Positions 22,649-30,607 of a DNA stretch of 64,000 nucleotides are shown piece after piece; positions within the stretch are counted from its first letter, which is position 1, and each line of letters starts with the position of its first letter. Source of the stretch: a virus; IMG/VR virus record IMGVR_UViG_3300042556_001330, positions 1 to 64,000 of that record, one strand, 5' to 3'. A model generated the notes under the pieces. The model ran no database searches and was not told where the DNA came from. It saw only the letters and a list, made by a program, of their open reading frames with translations. Made by a program: the position numbers and the translations under genes.

Positions 22649-23893
22649 ATGGCAAATTCAAAATTATTGAAAGAAGCAATCGCTGACGCTAAAGCCGTTA
22701 AAGAAACTGCATTAGCTAACGCTAAGTTAGCTTTGGAAGAGGCATTTACTCCTAGACTTCAATCTATCTTATCTCAAAAGATGAGAGCAGAAGCTGAAGT
22801 TGAAGATATGGAAGCTGACAAAGTTGACGAAGAATTAAACTCAACTGGTATCGGGTCTAAAGTAGACGCAGGATACGCTGAGACTCCAGGTGCAAACCCA
22901 ACTTTAGATGCACATACTGATTTATCAGTTGGTGTAAAACAAGATGGTGGTAAACCTGAACAAGCTGGTACTGACTATAAGAAAGTAGCAGACATTTCTG
23001 AAGAAGAAAATCCATTCGCTGACAAAGAAGATGACAAAGATGCAGAAATTGCAGAATTGAAAGCTAGATTGGCAGAATTAGAAGGTGAAGATTCTGAAGA
23101 AGAAAAAATGGAAGGTGAAGATGAAATGGGCATGGATGACATGGGCATGGATTCTGAAGATTCTATGGATATGGATTCTATGGACATGGGTTCTGATGAC
23201 GAAGAGTCTGAAGATGATATGGACTTAGAAGCAATCATCAGAGAATTAGAAGCTCAATTAGGTGATGACGATTCTGAAAAAGAAGAAGGCATGTACGAAG
23301 CAGAAGAAGAAGAAGAAGAAGCTAAAAACGAAAATTTAGCTGATGGTTCTGAAGCTGGAACTGACAAAGGTGAAGACCCTAAAGTTGTAGTAACTAATGA
23401 AGCTGAAGAAGATGACAAAAAAGACGATGTAATCGACTTAGAAGAAATCTTAAGAGAAATGGAAGCTGATATGAAAGGTGATGACAAAGAAAAAGTTGAC
23501 GAAGCTGAAGAAGAAGAAAAAGAAAAAGAACTTAACGAAGCTTACAAAACTATCAAGTCTTTACAAAAAACTATCAACGAAGTAAACTTATTAAACGCTA
23601 AGTTATTATTCGCAAACAAATTATTCAGAGCACACAACATGACTAACGAACAAAAAGTGAAAGTGATTGAAACTTTGGATAGAACAAACTCAGTTAGAGA
23701 AGTTAAATTGGTATACTCTACATTAGCAGAGAATTTCAAATACACATCTAACAAATCTACTAAAAAATCTATTTCTGAAGGAATTGCAAGCAAAGTAACA
23801 AAATCTACTAAGCCTGCAGTAGCTAAACAAGTAATTGCTGAATCTACAAATTTCGCTGACAGATTTAAGAAATTAGCAGGTATTATTAAATAA
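22649..23893 (+). CDS. Prohead core scaffold protein (gp22-like)
   Basis: The 414-residue protein is extremely acidic in its middle (about 130-310, dominated by Glu, Asp and Met). Its N-terminus is helical (MANSKLLKEAIADAKAVKET). Its C-terminal domain has KLLFANKLFRAHNMTNEQK followed by TNSVREVKLVYSTLAENFK, which matches the conserved C-terminal helices of T4-like scaffold proteins. The scaffold forms the core around which the capsid protein assembles and is degraded by the prohead protease. It is longer than T4 gp22 (269) because of the acidic repeats. It is preceded by a structured leader and an AAGGA Shine-Dalgarno-like sequence, and many codons end in C, as expected for high expression. 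Confidence 0.88.
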   Translation: MANSKLLKEAIADAKAVKETALANAKLALEEAFTPRLQSILSQKMRAEAEVEDMEADKVDEELNSTGIGSKVDAGYAETPGANPTLDAHTDLSVGVKQDGGKPEQAGTDYKKVADISEEENPFADKEDDKDAEIAELKARLAELEGEDSEEEKMEGEDEMGMDDMGMDSEDSMDMDSMDMGSDDEESEDDMDLEAIIRELEAQLGDDDSEKEEGMYEAEEEEEEAKNENLADGSEAGTDKGEDPKVVVTNEAEEDDKKDDVIDLEEILREMEADMKGDDKEKVDEAEEEEKEKELNEAYKTIKSLQKTINEVNLLNAKLLFANKLFRAHNMTNEQKVKVIETLDRTNSVREVKLVYSTLAENFKYTSNKSTKKSISEGIASKVTKSTKPAVAKQVIAESTNFADRFKKLAGIIK

Positions 23894-23916
23894 ATTAACA
23901 AATAAATTCATTGAAA

Positions 23917-25524
23917 ATGGACTTAAAAAAAATTATGACTGGCGCAAACCCTCAAAGCATTATGCTTGAGCAAACAAGAGGTTTGAAAGCTAAGTGGGAA
24001 AAAACAGGTTTGTTAGAGAACGCGGGTTCTGAAACAACTAAGCATGGTATGGCAGTAATGTTAGAAAACCAAGCAAAACAATTATTAGACGAAGCTACAA
24101 GAACAGGTACATCTGCAGGTTCTGAAGAGTGGGCTGGTGTGGCATTACCATTGGTAAGAAGAGTTTTCGGAAGCATCGCTTCTAAAGAATTCGTTTCTGT
24201 ACAACCAATGAACTTGCCTTCAGGTCTTATCTTCTACATGGACTTCAAATATGGTACTAACCCAGCAGGTAATCCAAACTTTACTGGTTCTTCATTATTC
24301 GGTAATGGTGGAACTTTCGGTAAAGATTCTTTATCTCCATCAGGTAACAAATTAGGTTCAACTCAAGTAGCTGAAGGTGGTTTGTATGGTGCAGGTAGAT
24401 TCGGATATACAATCAACAACGCTACTGCTGCAATCACTGCAACAGTTGCTTCTGCATCTTTAGCAGATATCGACTACGATTTATCAGTTTCAGCTGTTTC
24501 TGCATCTTTTGCAGCTAACACTTTGAAGAAAGTAACTGTAGCATTGCCTGCAGACGCTGATTTTAATGGTATTAGAGCATTCGAATTAACTATGTTGACT
24601 GGTTCAAACTTAGCTTATTTCCCTCAATACACTACTAAGAATGGTAACAATGTTGAATTCGTAGTAAGTGGAACAGCTACAGCTCCATCTGTTGGAACAT
24701 CTTTAGCATACCACGTACAACCAACTGATATCTCAAGAGGTGACTTCGAAGATAGAGGTAATGATTTGGCTATCCCAGAAATCGAATTAGAATTGAAATC
24801 TGAGCCTATCGTTGCTAAGACAAGAAAATTAAAAGCTATTTGGACTCCAGAATTAGCTCAAGACTTAAACGCTTACCATAGTGTAGACGCTGAAGCTGAG
24901 TTAACTCAAATGTTGTCTGAGTACATCTCTTTAGAAATCGATTTAGAAATCTTAGAAATGTTACAACAAAATGCTTTCACAACTGACTACTGGTCTTCTA
25001 AAGTAGGATATGACTGGAATGGTGCTGGATTCTCTATTGATTCTAACGCTGCTGCAGCATCTGCTTACACTAAGAGCACTTGGTATCAAACATTAGGTAT
25101 CAAATTACAAAAGGTATCTAACAAAATCCATCAGTTAACAATGAGAGGTGGTGCTAACTTCGTAGTAGTATCTCCAAACGTTGCAACTATTTTAGAATCA
25201 ATGAACGGATTCTCTGCAAACCCAGGTAAAGACGCTTTACAATTTGCAGCAGGTGTTTCTAACATCGGTTCAATCTCTAACAGATATGATGTTTACAAAA
25301 ACCCATACATGACTGAGAATGTAATCTTGTTAGGTTTCAAAGGTTCTAACTTCTTCGAAACAGGTGCTGTATACGCTCCATATGTTCCGTTGATTATGAC
25401 TCCATTAGTTTATGACCCAACTAACTTCACTCCAAGAAGAGGTGTTATGACTAGATACGCTAAGAAAATCGTAAGACCAGAGTTCTACGGTAAGATTATC
25501 GTTGATGGTTTAGATACTCTTTAA
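23917..25524 (+). CDS. Major capsid protein (gp23-like)
   Basis: I start at the ATG at 23917, giving 535 residues, close to T4 gp23 (521). Typical features are the cleavable N-terminal region, EEWAGVALPLVRRVFGSI, the QPMNLPSGLIFYMDFKYG segment, and the C-terminal TPRRGVMTRYAKKIVRPEFY. Residues about 150-260 are an inserted beta-rich domain; its core resembles the 195-residue protein encoded at 16597-17184. The protein assembles on the scaffold and is trimmed by the prohead protease. Many Phe, Asn, Asp and Tyr codons end in C, unlike most neighbours. A rho-independent terminator follows. Confidence 0.96.
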   Translation: MDLKKIMTGANPQSIMLEQTRGLKAKWEKTGLLENAGSETTKHGMAVMLENQAKQLLDEATRTGTSAGSEEWAGVALPLVRRVFGSIASKEFVSVQPMNLPSGLIFYMDFKYGTNPAGNPNFTGSSLFGNGGTFGKDSLSPSGNKLGSTQVAEGGLYGAGRFGYTINNATAAITATVASASLADIDYDLSVSAVSASFAANTLKKVTVALPADADFNGIRAFELTMLTGSNLAYFPQYTTKNGNNVEFVVSGTATAPSVGTSLAYHVQPTDISRGDFEDRGNDLAIPEIELELKSEPIVAKTRKLKAIWTPELAQDLNAYHSVDAEAELTQMLSEYISLEIDLEILEMLQQNAFTTDYWSSKVGYDWNGAGFSIDSNAAAASAYTKSTWYQTLGIKLQKVSNKIHQLTMRGGANFVVVSPNVATILESMNGFSANPGKDALQFAAGVSNIGSISNRYDVYKNPYMTENVILLGFKGSNFFETGAVYAPYVPLIMTPLVYDPTNFTPRRGVMTRYAKKIVRPEFYGKIIVDGLDTL

Positions 25525-25565
25525 TCTTTGAGTAGATTTTAGTAACTTAAACTAAAAACATAGAA

Positions 25566-25600
25566 AAAGGGGAAGTAGAAATACTTTCCCTTTTTTATTT
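25566..25600 (+). terminator. Rho-independent terminator after the capsid gene
   Basis: GGGGAAGTA pairs with TACTTTCCC (one G-U pair) around a GAA-type loop and is followed by TTTTTTATTTTT. It closes the scaffold-capsid unit, which should limit read-through into the fibre gene. Confidence 0.88.
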
Positions 25601-25602
25601 TT

Positions 25603-25612
25603 GATATTTATT
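25603..25612 (+). promoter_or_regulatory. Late-promoter-like element GATATTTATT
   Basis: GATATTTATT lies directly after the capsid terminator and 21 bases before the ATG at 25634; it continues as ATAAAT. Terminator followed by element is the arrangement expected of a new transcription unit. Confidence 0.6.
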
Positions 25613-25633
25613 ATAAATCATCTTAATATATAA

Positions 25634-26731
25634 ATGGAACCAAGATATACGGCTTTTGAAAAAGCTAAAAATTATACAAAACAATATGAATTAGATAGTG
25701 TTGATTCAATAGTAACTCGACAAGAGGATGATATGTTGGGGTATATTTCTGCAGGTCAATTTGCAACAACTGGTTCAAATATATTTGATGGTGGACAAAT
25801 CATATTGGGAAATTTGAATATTGATGGTGATATTAATGCAAATCAATTTTTAGTAACAACATCATCGGTAAATCATTATACTGCATCTACTAATTTCGGA
25901 TTGGATGATGGGGATACACATACATTCACAGGTTCGGTTAGAATTACGGGTTCATTAAATACTATTGGAACTACAACTATGACGGGTTCACTTTTAGTAA
26001 GTGGTTCAACTACTCAAATTGGAAATAACACATTATTGGGTAATACGATTTTAAGTGGTTCAATTGGAATTAGTGGTTCTACACTTATAGAAGGAAATAC
26101 TAATATAAAAGGAATGTTATTTGTAAGCGGTTCGACAAATTTTTCAAACCACACAATTACAATGACGGGTTCAATGTTTACAAGTGGTTCTCAAGTAATC
26201 ACAGGTTCATTGGATATTAAAGGAAATGTAAATGTAGCAAGTGGTTCTGAATTTTATTTAGCAGGAAACAAATTATTCAATTACGGACAGTTTAGTGATA
26301 CAACTACACAAAGTGGTTCACAAAATACCGCATATGCAAAACGATTTAACACAATTGATTTTGCACACGAAGTTTCAATCGTAAGTGGAAGTAGAATAAC
26401 AGTTACAAACACCGGAATATACAATTTACAATTCTCATCTCAATTAGAAAATACTGCAAATTCAAATATTACATTTGATATATGGTTAGCATATACGGGT
26501 AGTAATGTTGCAAATTCAAATACACAAATTGATGTAACAAAGGTAACAGGCCTATTGGGTAAGCAAGTAGCAGCTTGGAACTTTATGTTACCAATCAAAG
26601 CAAACGATTATGTGGAGTTGATGTGGAGTTGTAATGCAAATACAGGTCAATTACACGCTTCGGGTGTACAATCAAATCCTAATAGACCTGCAATCCCATC
26701 GGTAATTGCAACATTGACACAAATCGGATAA
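25634..26731 (+). CDS. Fibre-type protein with GS beta-repeats and C1q-like C-terminus
   Basis: The 365-residue protein has a short helical N-terminus (EPRYTAFEKAKNYTKQYEL). Residues about 75-215 are a run of GSLxVxGS-type beta-solenoid repeats (MTGSLLVSGSTTQIGNNTLL is one). The C-terminal region (about 215-365, AKRFNTIDFAHEVSIVSGS onward) resembles the C1q/TNF-like trimeric jelly roll used as a fibre head. Lying between the capsid and neck genes, it could be a head- or neck-attached whisker fibre (like T4 fibritin) rather than a tail fibre. The domain calls are pattern-based. Confidence 0.7.
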   Translation: MEPRYTAFEKAKNYTKQYELDSVDSIVTRQEDDMLGYISAGQFATTGSNIFDGGQIILGNLNIDGDINANQFLVTTSSVNHYTASTNFGLDDGDTHTFTGSVRITGSLNTIGTTTMTGSLLVSGSTTQIGNNTLLGNTILSGSIGISGSTLIEGNTNIKGMLFVSGSTNFSNHTITMTGSMFTSGSQVITGSLDIKGNVNVASGSEFYLAGNKLFNYGQFSDTTTQSGSQNTAYAKRFNTIDFAHEVSIVSGSRITVTNTGIYNLQFSSQLENTANSNITFDIWLAYTGSNVANSNTQIDVTKVTGLLGKQVAAWNFMLPIKANDYVELMWSCNANTGQLHASGVQSNPNRPAIPSVIATLTQIG

Positions 26732-26748
26732 CATTCTTTTTTTATTCT

Positions 26749-26758
26749 TATATTTATA
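26749..26758 (+). promoter_or_regulatory. Late-promoter-like element TATATTTATA
   Basis: TATATTTATA lies 18 bases after the fibre stop and 25 bases before the ATG at 26784, following a T-rich stretch. Confidence 0.55.
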
Positions 26759-26783
26759 GTAGTAAAACTATAAATTTTAAGTA

Positions 26784-27995
26784 ATGTCTATAAACACATA
26801 TTGGACGGGTTCATCTGCATCAGAATTTTCAGAATCAGTAACATTATCAATTGCAACTCCATTTGGAATATATGATAACGACCCTGATTTTAGAAGTGAT
26901 GCACCTAAAACATCAGTTTGGGTGGCAAAAAGATTAGGACATCCTATTGTAAACATTGAATTAGATAATCAACAAATTTGGGCATGTTTTGAAGAATCTG
27001 TTTCGGAATATTCTGCACAAGTAAATCAATTCAACCTTAGAAACAATTTGGATATACTTAGAGGTCAACCTAAAGGTAAAGTTGCAAATTATTCACAAAC
27101 ACTTGTAGATGGTTCATTCTTGCCAACAACGGTTCGTATGTCTCAACAATATGGAACACTTGCCGGAGTTGGAGGTGCAACAGCTATAAAAAAGGCATAT
27201 GTCAATTTAAGTTCATCGGTTCAAATATACGATTTAATAAATCAAGCAATTGATGTTCAAACGGGAAATACAATTTCATCATCATTAGCGGGTTCGGCAT
27301 CTACAATAGATGTTACAAGAGTATATCACGAAGCAATTCCTGCAATTACAAGGTTCTTTGACCCATATTCAGTAGGTGCACAGGGAACTTTAAACTTAAT
27401 TTCTGAATTGGGATTTGGTAACTATTCACCCGCGGCACAATTCTTAATGATGCCTTTATATGAGGATGTTCTAAGAATGCAACAAATTGAATTTAATGAC
27501 CACATTCGTAAGTCGGCACATACATTTAATATTGTAGATAATAAATTAGAAATATTTCCAGTTCCAACAAACAATACTGTTAAGAAAGTGTATTTTGAAT
27601 ATATGAATAGAGATGAATTTGAACATGATTCTCAAACCGTTCAATCCGATTCACTTTCAGATTATTCCGATATTCCATACGATTTTATCCAATATGGTAA
27701 TATAAATGAAGTTGGTAAACAATGGATTAGAAAATATACTCTTGCACTTGCAAAAGAACTATTAGGTGCTATTAGAGAAAAATATAATTCTATTCCAATT
27801 CCAGATGGTGAGGTTAGTTTGGATGGTGCGGCATTGAGAGCGGAAGCACAAGTAGAGAAAGATGCACTTATTACACAATTAAGAGAGAACTTAGAAGAGA
27901 TGAGTAGAATAAAAGTGATGGAAAATAAAGCACATGAATCAACTCACCAACAAGAAATGTTAAGAAAAGTTCCTTTAAAATTATATGTAGGATAA
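26784..27995 (+). CDS. Neck protein (gp13-like)
   Basis: The 403-residue protein matches the T4 gp13 head-completion family by sequence features. These include HEAIPAITRFFDPYSVGAQG near residues 177-196, FGNYSPAAQFLMMPLYEDVL, and a C-terminal WIRKYTLALAKELLGAIREKY followed by a charged helix. It is longer than T4 gp13 (309). gp13 with gp14 closes the filled head and forms the site for tail attachment. The next gene is gp14-like, one base away, reproducing T4 order. Confidence 0.85.
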   Translation: MSINTYWTGSSASEFSESVTLSIATPFGIYDNDPDFRSDAPKTSVWVAKRLGHPIVNIELDNQQIWACFEESVSEYSAQVNQFNLRNNLDILRGQPKGKVANYSQTLVDGSFLPTTVRMSQQYGTLAGVGGATAIKKAYVNLSSSVQIYDLINQAIDVQTGNTISSSLAGSASTIDVTRVYHEAIPAITRFFDPYSVGAQGTLNLISELGFGNYSPAAQFLMMPLYEDVLRMQQIEFNDHIRKSAHTFNIVDNKLEIFPVPTNNTVKKVYFEYMNRDEFEHDSQTVQSDSLSDYSDIPYDFIQYGNINEVGKQWIRKYTLALAKELLGAIREKYNSIPIPDGEVSLDGAALRAEAQVEKDALITQLRENLEEMSRIKVMENKAHESTHQQEMLRKVPLKLYVG

Positions 27996-27996
27996 T

Positions 27997-28464
27997 ATGC
28001 CAAAGTTTATGTTAGGGAGAGACTTGCAACTCTTCAGAAGTATTGCAAGAGAATTGGTAGATACAGTAATTGAAAATACTTGTGTATTATTTAAAGTAAA
28101 TTTAAATGAAACCAAAGTAAACATTTATGGTGAAGCTATGAATAAAACTTGGCATCCTGGTGTTGAATTATTTGTGTTGATTGATAAAGAACCCGACAAC
28201 GCTACATATGAGGGATTTGGTCCAGAAGAACAACAAAATATAACTTTCAAATTTGATAGATTATTATGTGAAGAGAGAAATGTATATCCAGAAATTGGTG
28301 ATGTTATATATTTTGATGATTCATATTATGAAATAGATAATACAAATGAAATTCAATTTGTCGGTGGTTTACCTGGTGAAAATAGTGATAGAAAATGGAG
28401 TATTGTGTGTTCTACATTTATGGTATCTAAATCTAATTTAAATATTGAAGAAAGAATAAAGTAA
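27997..28464 (+). CDS. Neck protein (gp14-like)
   Basis: The 155-residue protein begins PKFMLGRDLQLFRSIARELV and contains NIYGEAMNKTWHPGVELFVL, PEIGDVIYFDDSYYEIDN and an FVGGLPGENSDRKWSI stretch. All are typical of T4-like gp14 neck proteins in environmental phages. It is shorter than T4 gp14 (256). With gp13 it forms the collar to which the tail joins. Gene spacing is one base on each side. Confidence 0.85.
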   Translation: MPKFMLGRDLQLFRSIARELVDTVIENTCVLFKVNLNETKVNIYGEAMNKTWHPGVELFVLIDKEPDNATYEGFGPEEQQNITFKFDRLLCEERNVYPEIGDVIYFDDSYYEIDNTNEIQFVGGLPGENSDRKWSIVCSTFMVSKSNLNIEERIK

Positions 28465-28465
28465 T

Positions 28466-29575
28466 ATGTCTATAAATCCACTAAGACAAAACCCAAATAG
28501 GGCAAACGAAATAAAATCAAACAAAGGAGATTTAAAACAAAGTATTTCTTTGTTTGATATTGACTATGCAATGATGTCATATTTGGAAGATACTGCATTA
28601 CCTACTTTAGATGATAATGGTAAAGCTTTAAAAATACCTGTTATATATGGTAATTCGGAAAGATGGAATGGTTCACGTAGACAGGGTGTATTTAGAGATT
28701 CAAAAGGTAAAATTCAATTACCTTTAATGATGATAAGAAGAACATCTATTACAAAGGATGAAACTATGCCAATGTTAAATAGACATGTTTCATATCAAGG
28801 AATTACAAAATATTCAAAAGATAATAGATACGATAGATTTTCTGCATTGGGTGGAAATGTTAAACCAAAATATGAAATATACAAAATTCAAATGCCAGAA
28901 TATGTGGAATTGAATTATGATTGTATGGTGTGGACAAACTATACCGAACAACTAAATGCAGTAATAGAACAATTACAATATGCATCATCATATTGGGGTG
29001 ACAAAGAAAAGTTTAAATTTAGAACATCATTAGGTGAATTTAATGTTATAAACGAAGTTGGTGAAGGAACCGAAAGAATTAATAGAATTGAATTTAGTTT
29101 ATCAGTTAAAGCATATTTACTTCCTGAAAAATTTGACGGAGAGAATATGGTTAAAAAATCAATGTCGACAAAAAGAGTTGTAGTTGCAACCGAAGTGGAT
29201 GTAACCGGAAATGGTAGATTGGAAGGAATGTTAACAACACCATCACCATATTATGACAATAAAGATTTAATTGATTTTTTATCTTTAAATAATAGTAAAA
29301 TAGTAGATGGTGGAACAAATACTGCAACATTTACAGGAATAAAATTAATACAAGCACCTGCACAATTATCGGGAGTAATTACTTCTGGATTAACATATGA
29401 TGGAAAATCTTATGATGTTAAAGTATATATAAATGGTGTTAGGTATTATCAAACATCACATTTTACAATAACATCATATACAAATAATACATTAACATTG
29501 GCATTGTCTCCTGGATTTCCGGTAGATAGTGGTGATGAAATTACTATTACAGGTAAATTTATTGATATTGTATAA
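28466..29575 (+). CDS. Probable tail completion / sheath stabiliser protein (gp15-like)
   Basis: The 369-residue protein follows gp13 and gp14 as gp15 does in T4. The core (residues 1-240) includes ERWNGSRRQGVFRDSKGKI, EYVELNYDCMVWTNYTEQLN and AYLLPEKFDGENMVKKS, features of the phage family placed at the head-proximal end of the tail. The C-terminal 70 residues form a separate beta domain (KVYINGVRYYQTSHFTITSY...DEITITGKF) that recurs in the next two proteins. T4 gp15 is 272 residues, and the extra length is about this domain. The gp15 assignment rests partly on gene order. Confidence 0.7.
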   Translation: MSINPLRQNPNRANEIKSNKGDLKQSISLFDIDYAMMSYLEDTALPTLDDNGKALKIPVIYGNSERWNGSRRQGVFRDSKGKIQLPLMMIRRTSITKDETMPMLNRHVSYQGITKYSKDNRYDRFSALGGNVKPKYEIYKIQMPEYVELNYDCMVWTNYTEQLNAVIEQLQYASSYWGDKEKFKFRTSLGEFNVINEVGEGTERINRIEFSLSVKAYLLPEKFDGENMVKKSMSTKRVVVATEVDVTGNGRLEGMLTTPSPYYDNKDLIDFLSLNNSKIVDGGTNTATFTGIKLIQAPAQLSGVITSGLTYDGKSYDVKVYINGVRYYQTSHFTITSYTNNTLTLALSPGFPVDSGDEITITGKFIDIV

Positions 29576-29904
29576 TGAAACGAAGTTTATTAGATATAAC
29601 TCAAAAAATCAGTAGAAAACCTGGCAAAACTAATTTAATTCCAAAAGATTTAAATGATTCTACTTATTGGATTTATGAAGCTACGGGTTGGAGATTTGTT
29701 TCTATATTAAGGGAAATCGAATATAGAACTACACAAGATAGATTAAAGATTTACATTAATACACAAAGTATAAGTGCAAGAGATTATATTATTGAAGAAG
29801 CTGGAAATGGTTTATTAATTAAATTTATAAAAACAAATTTTGAATTTAATTTAGATAATGAAGATTATATTCAAATTGAAGGAGATATAGAACAATATGC
29901 TTAA
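29575..29904 (+). CDS. Small neck/tail protein with shared beta domain
   Basis: The 109-residue protein begins with a basic segment (KRSLLDITQKISRKPGK) and then has a beta domain, LKIYINTQSISARDYIIEE...DNEDYIQIEGDI. This aligns by pattern with the C-termini of both neighbouring proteins. The ATG overlaps the previous stop (TAATG), and the gene overlaps the next by eight bases. Function is unknown; a tail-neck adaptor or peripheral decoration is possible. Confidence 0.65.
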   Translation: MKRSLLDITQKISRKPGKTNLIPKDLNDSTYWIYEATGWRFVSILREIEYRTTQDRLKIYINTQSISARDYIIEEAGNGLLIKFIKTNFEFNLDNEDYIQIEGDIEQYA

Positions 29905-30604
29905 TAGATTTAATTCAAATACAAGAAAATTAAATAGAGTAATCAAACAAATTAATTTAAATAATTTGAGTGGGTCTGGTTATTTGGATAACCTAATAGA
30001 TGATTATAAAATACAAATAAATTTATCAGCATCATTGGATGGTAGAGGAACTATATTAAACCCTTTATCAGAAATAGAAACGGGTTCTGCAGGACAAGAT
30101 GGATATTCTTATTTACCAAATGAATTAAGTGCATCAATAGAATATACTTACACCTCATCATTGGATGTAAGAATACCTACTAAATTTGGTGGTAGAACCC
30201 GTTCAAATCCAAATCCAATTAAATTAGTAAATAACAAAACAAAAATATCAGATTTTTATCAAGAAATATTGGAAAATAGTGCAAGATACAATCAAAGAAT
30301 AATTGATGAATTTGACAATGTTAAAAATACATTAACAATATATAATGTTACTTTGGATTATGGAACCGAAGGAGCATCTCCTAATAATTTTGAAGTATTA
30401 GTATTTGGTTTACATATTCCAGGAGATTATACAATTAAAGAAGTTGGAAATAATGTAGTAATAACTTTAAATGAACGATACATAGATTACGATAATGTGA
30501 CTATAAATGATATTTATGTTATGGGAAAATTATTAGATATACCAATTGCAACCGAAAATGATTCAATAATAATAACCGAAAGTGGTTTAGATATAATAAT
30601 ATAA
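29897..30604 (+). CDS. Hypothetical neck/tail protein with shared beta domain
   Basis: The 235-residue protein is rich in Asn, Ile and Ser. Residues 1-30 are basic helix (RFNSNTRKLNRVIKQINLNN). The middle includes DFYQEILENSARYNQRIIDE. The C-terminal region (about 155-225) is the beta domain shared with the two upstream proteins (FEVLVFGLHIPGDYTIKEVG...TINDIYVMGKL). The gene ends four bases before a large fibre gene. It may connect the neck region to a fibre; that is an inference from order only. Confidence 0.65.
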   Translation: MLNRFNSNTRKLNRVIKQINLNNLSGSGYLDNLIDDYKIQINLSASLDGRGTILNPLSEIETGSAGQDGYSYLPNELSASIEYTYTSSLDVRIPTKFGGRTRSNPNPIKLVNNKTKISDFYQEILENSARYNQRIIDEFDNVKNTLTIYNVTLDYGTEGASPNNFEVLVFGLHIPGDYTIKEVGNNVVITLNERYIDYDNVTINDIYVMGKLLDIPIATENDSIIITESGLDIII

Positions 30605-30607
30605 TAA

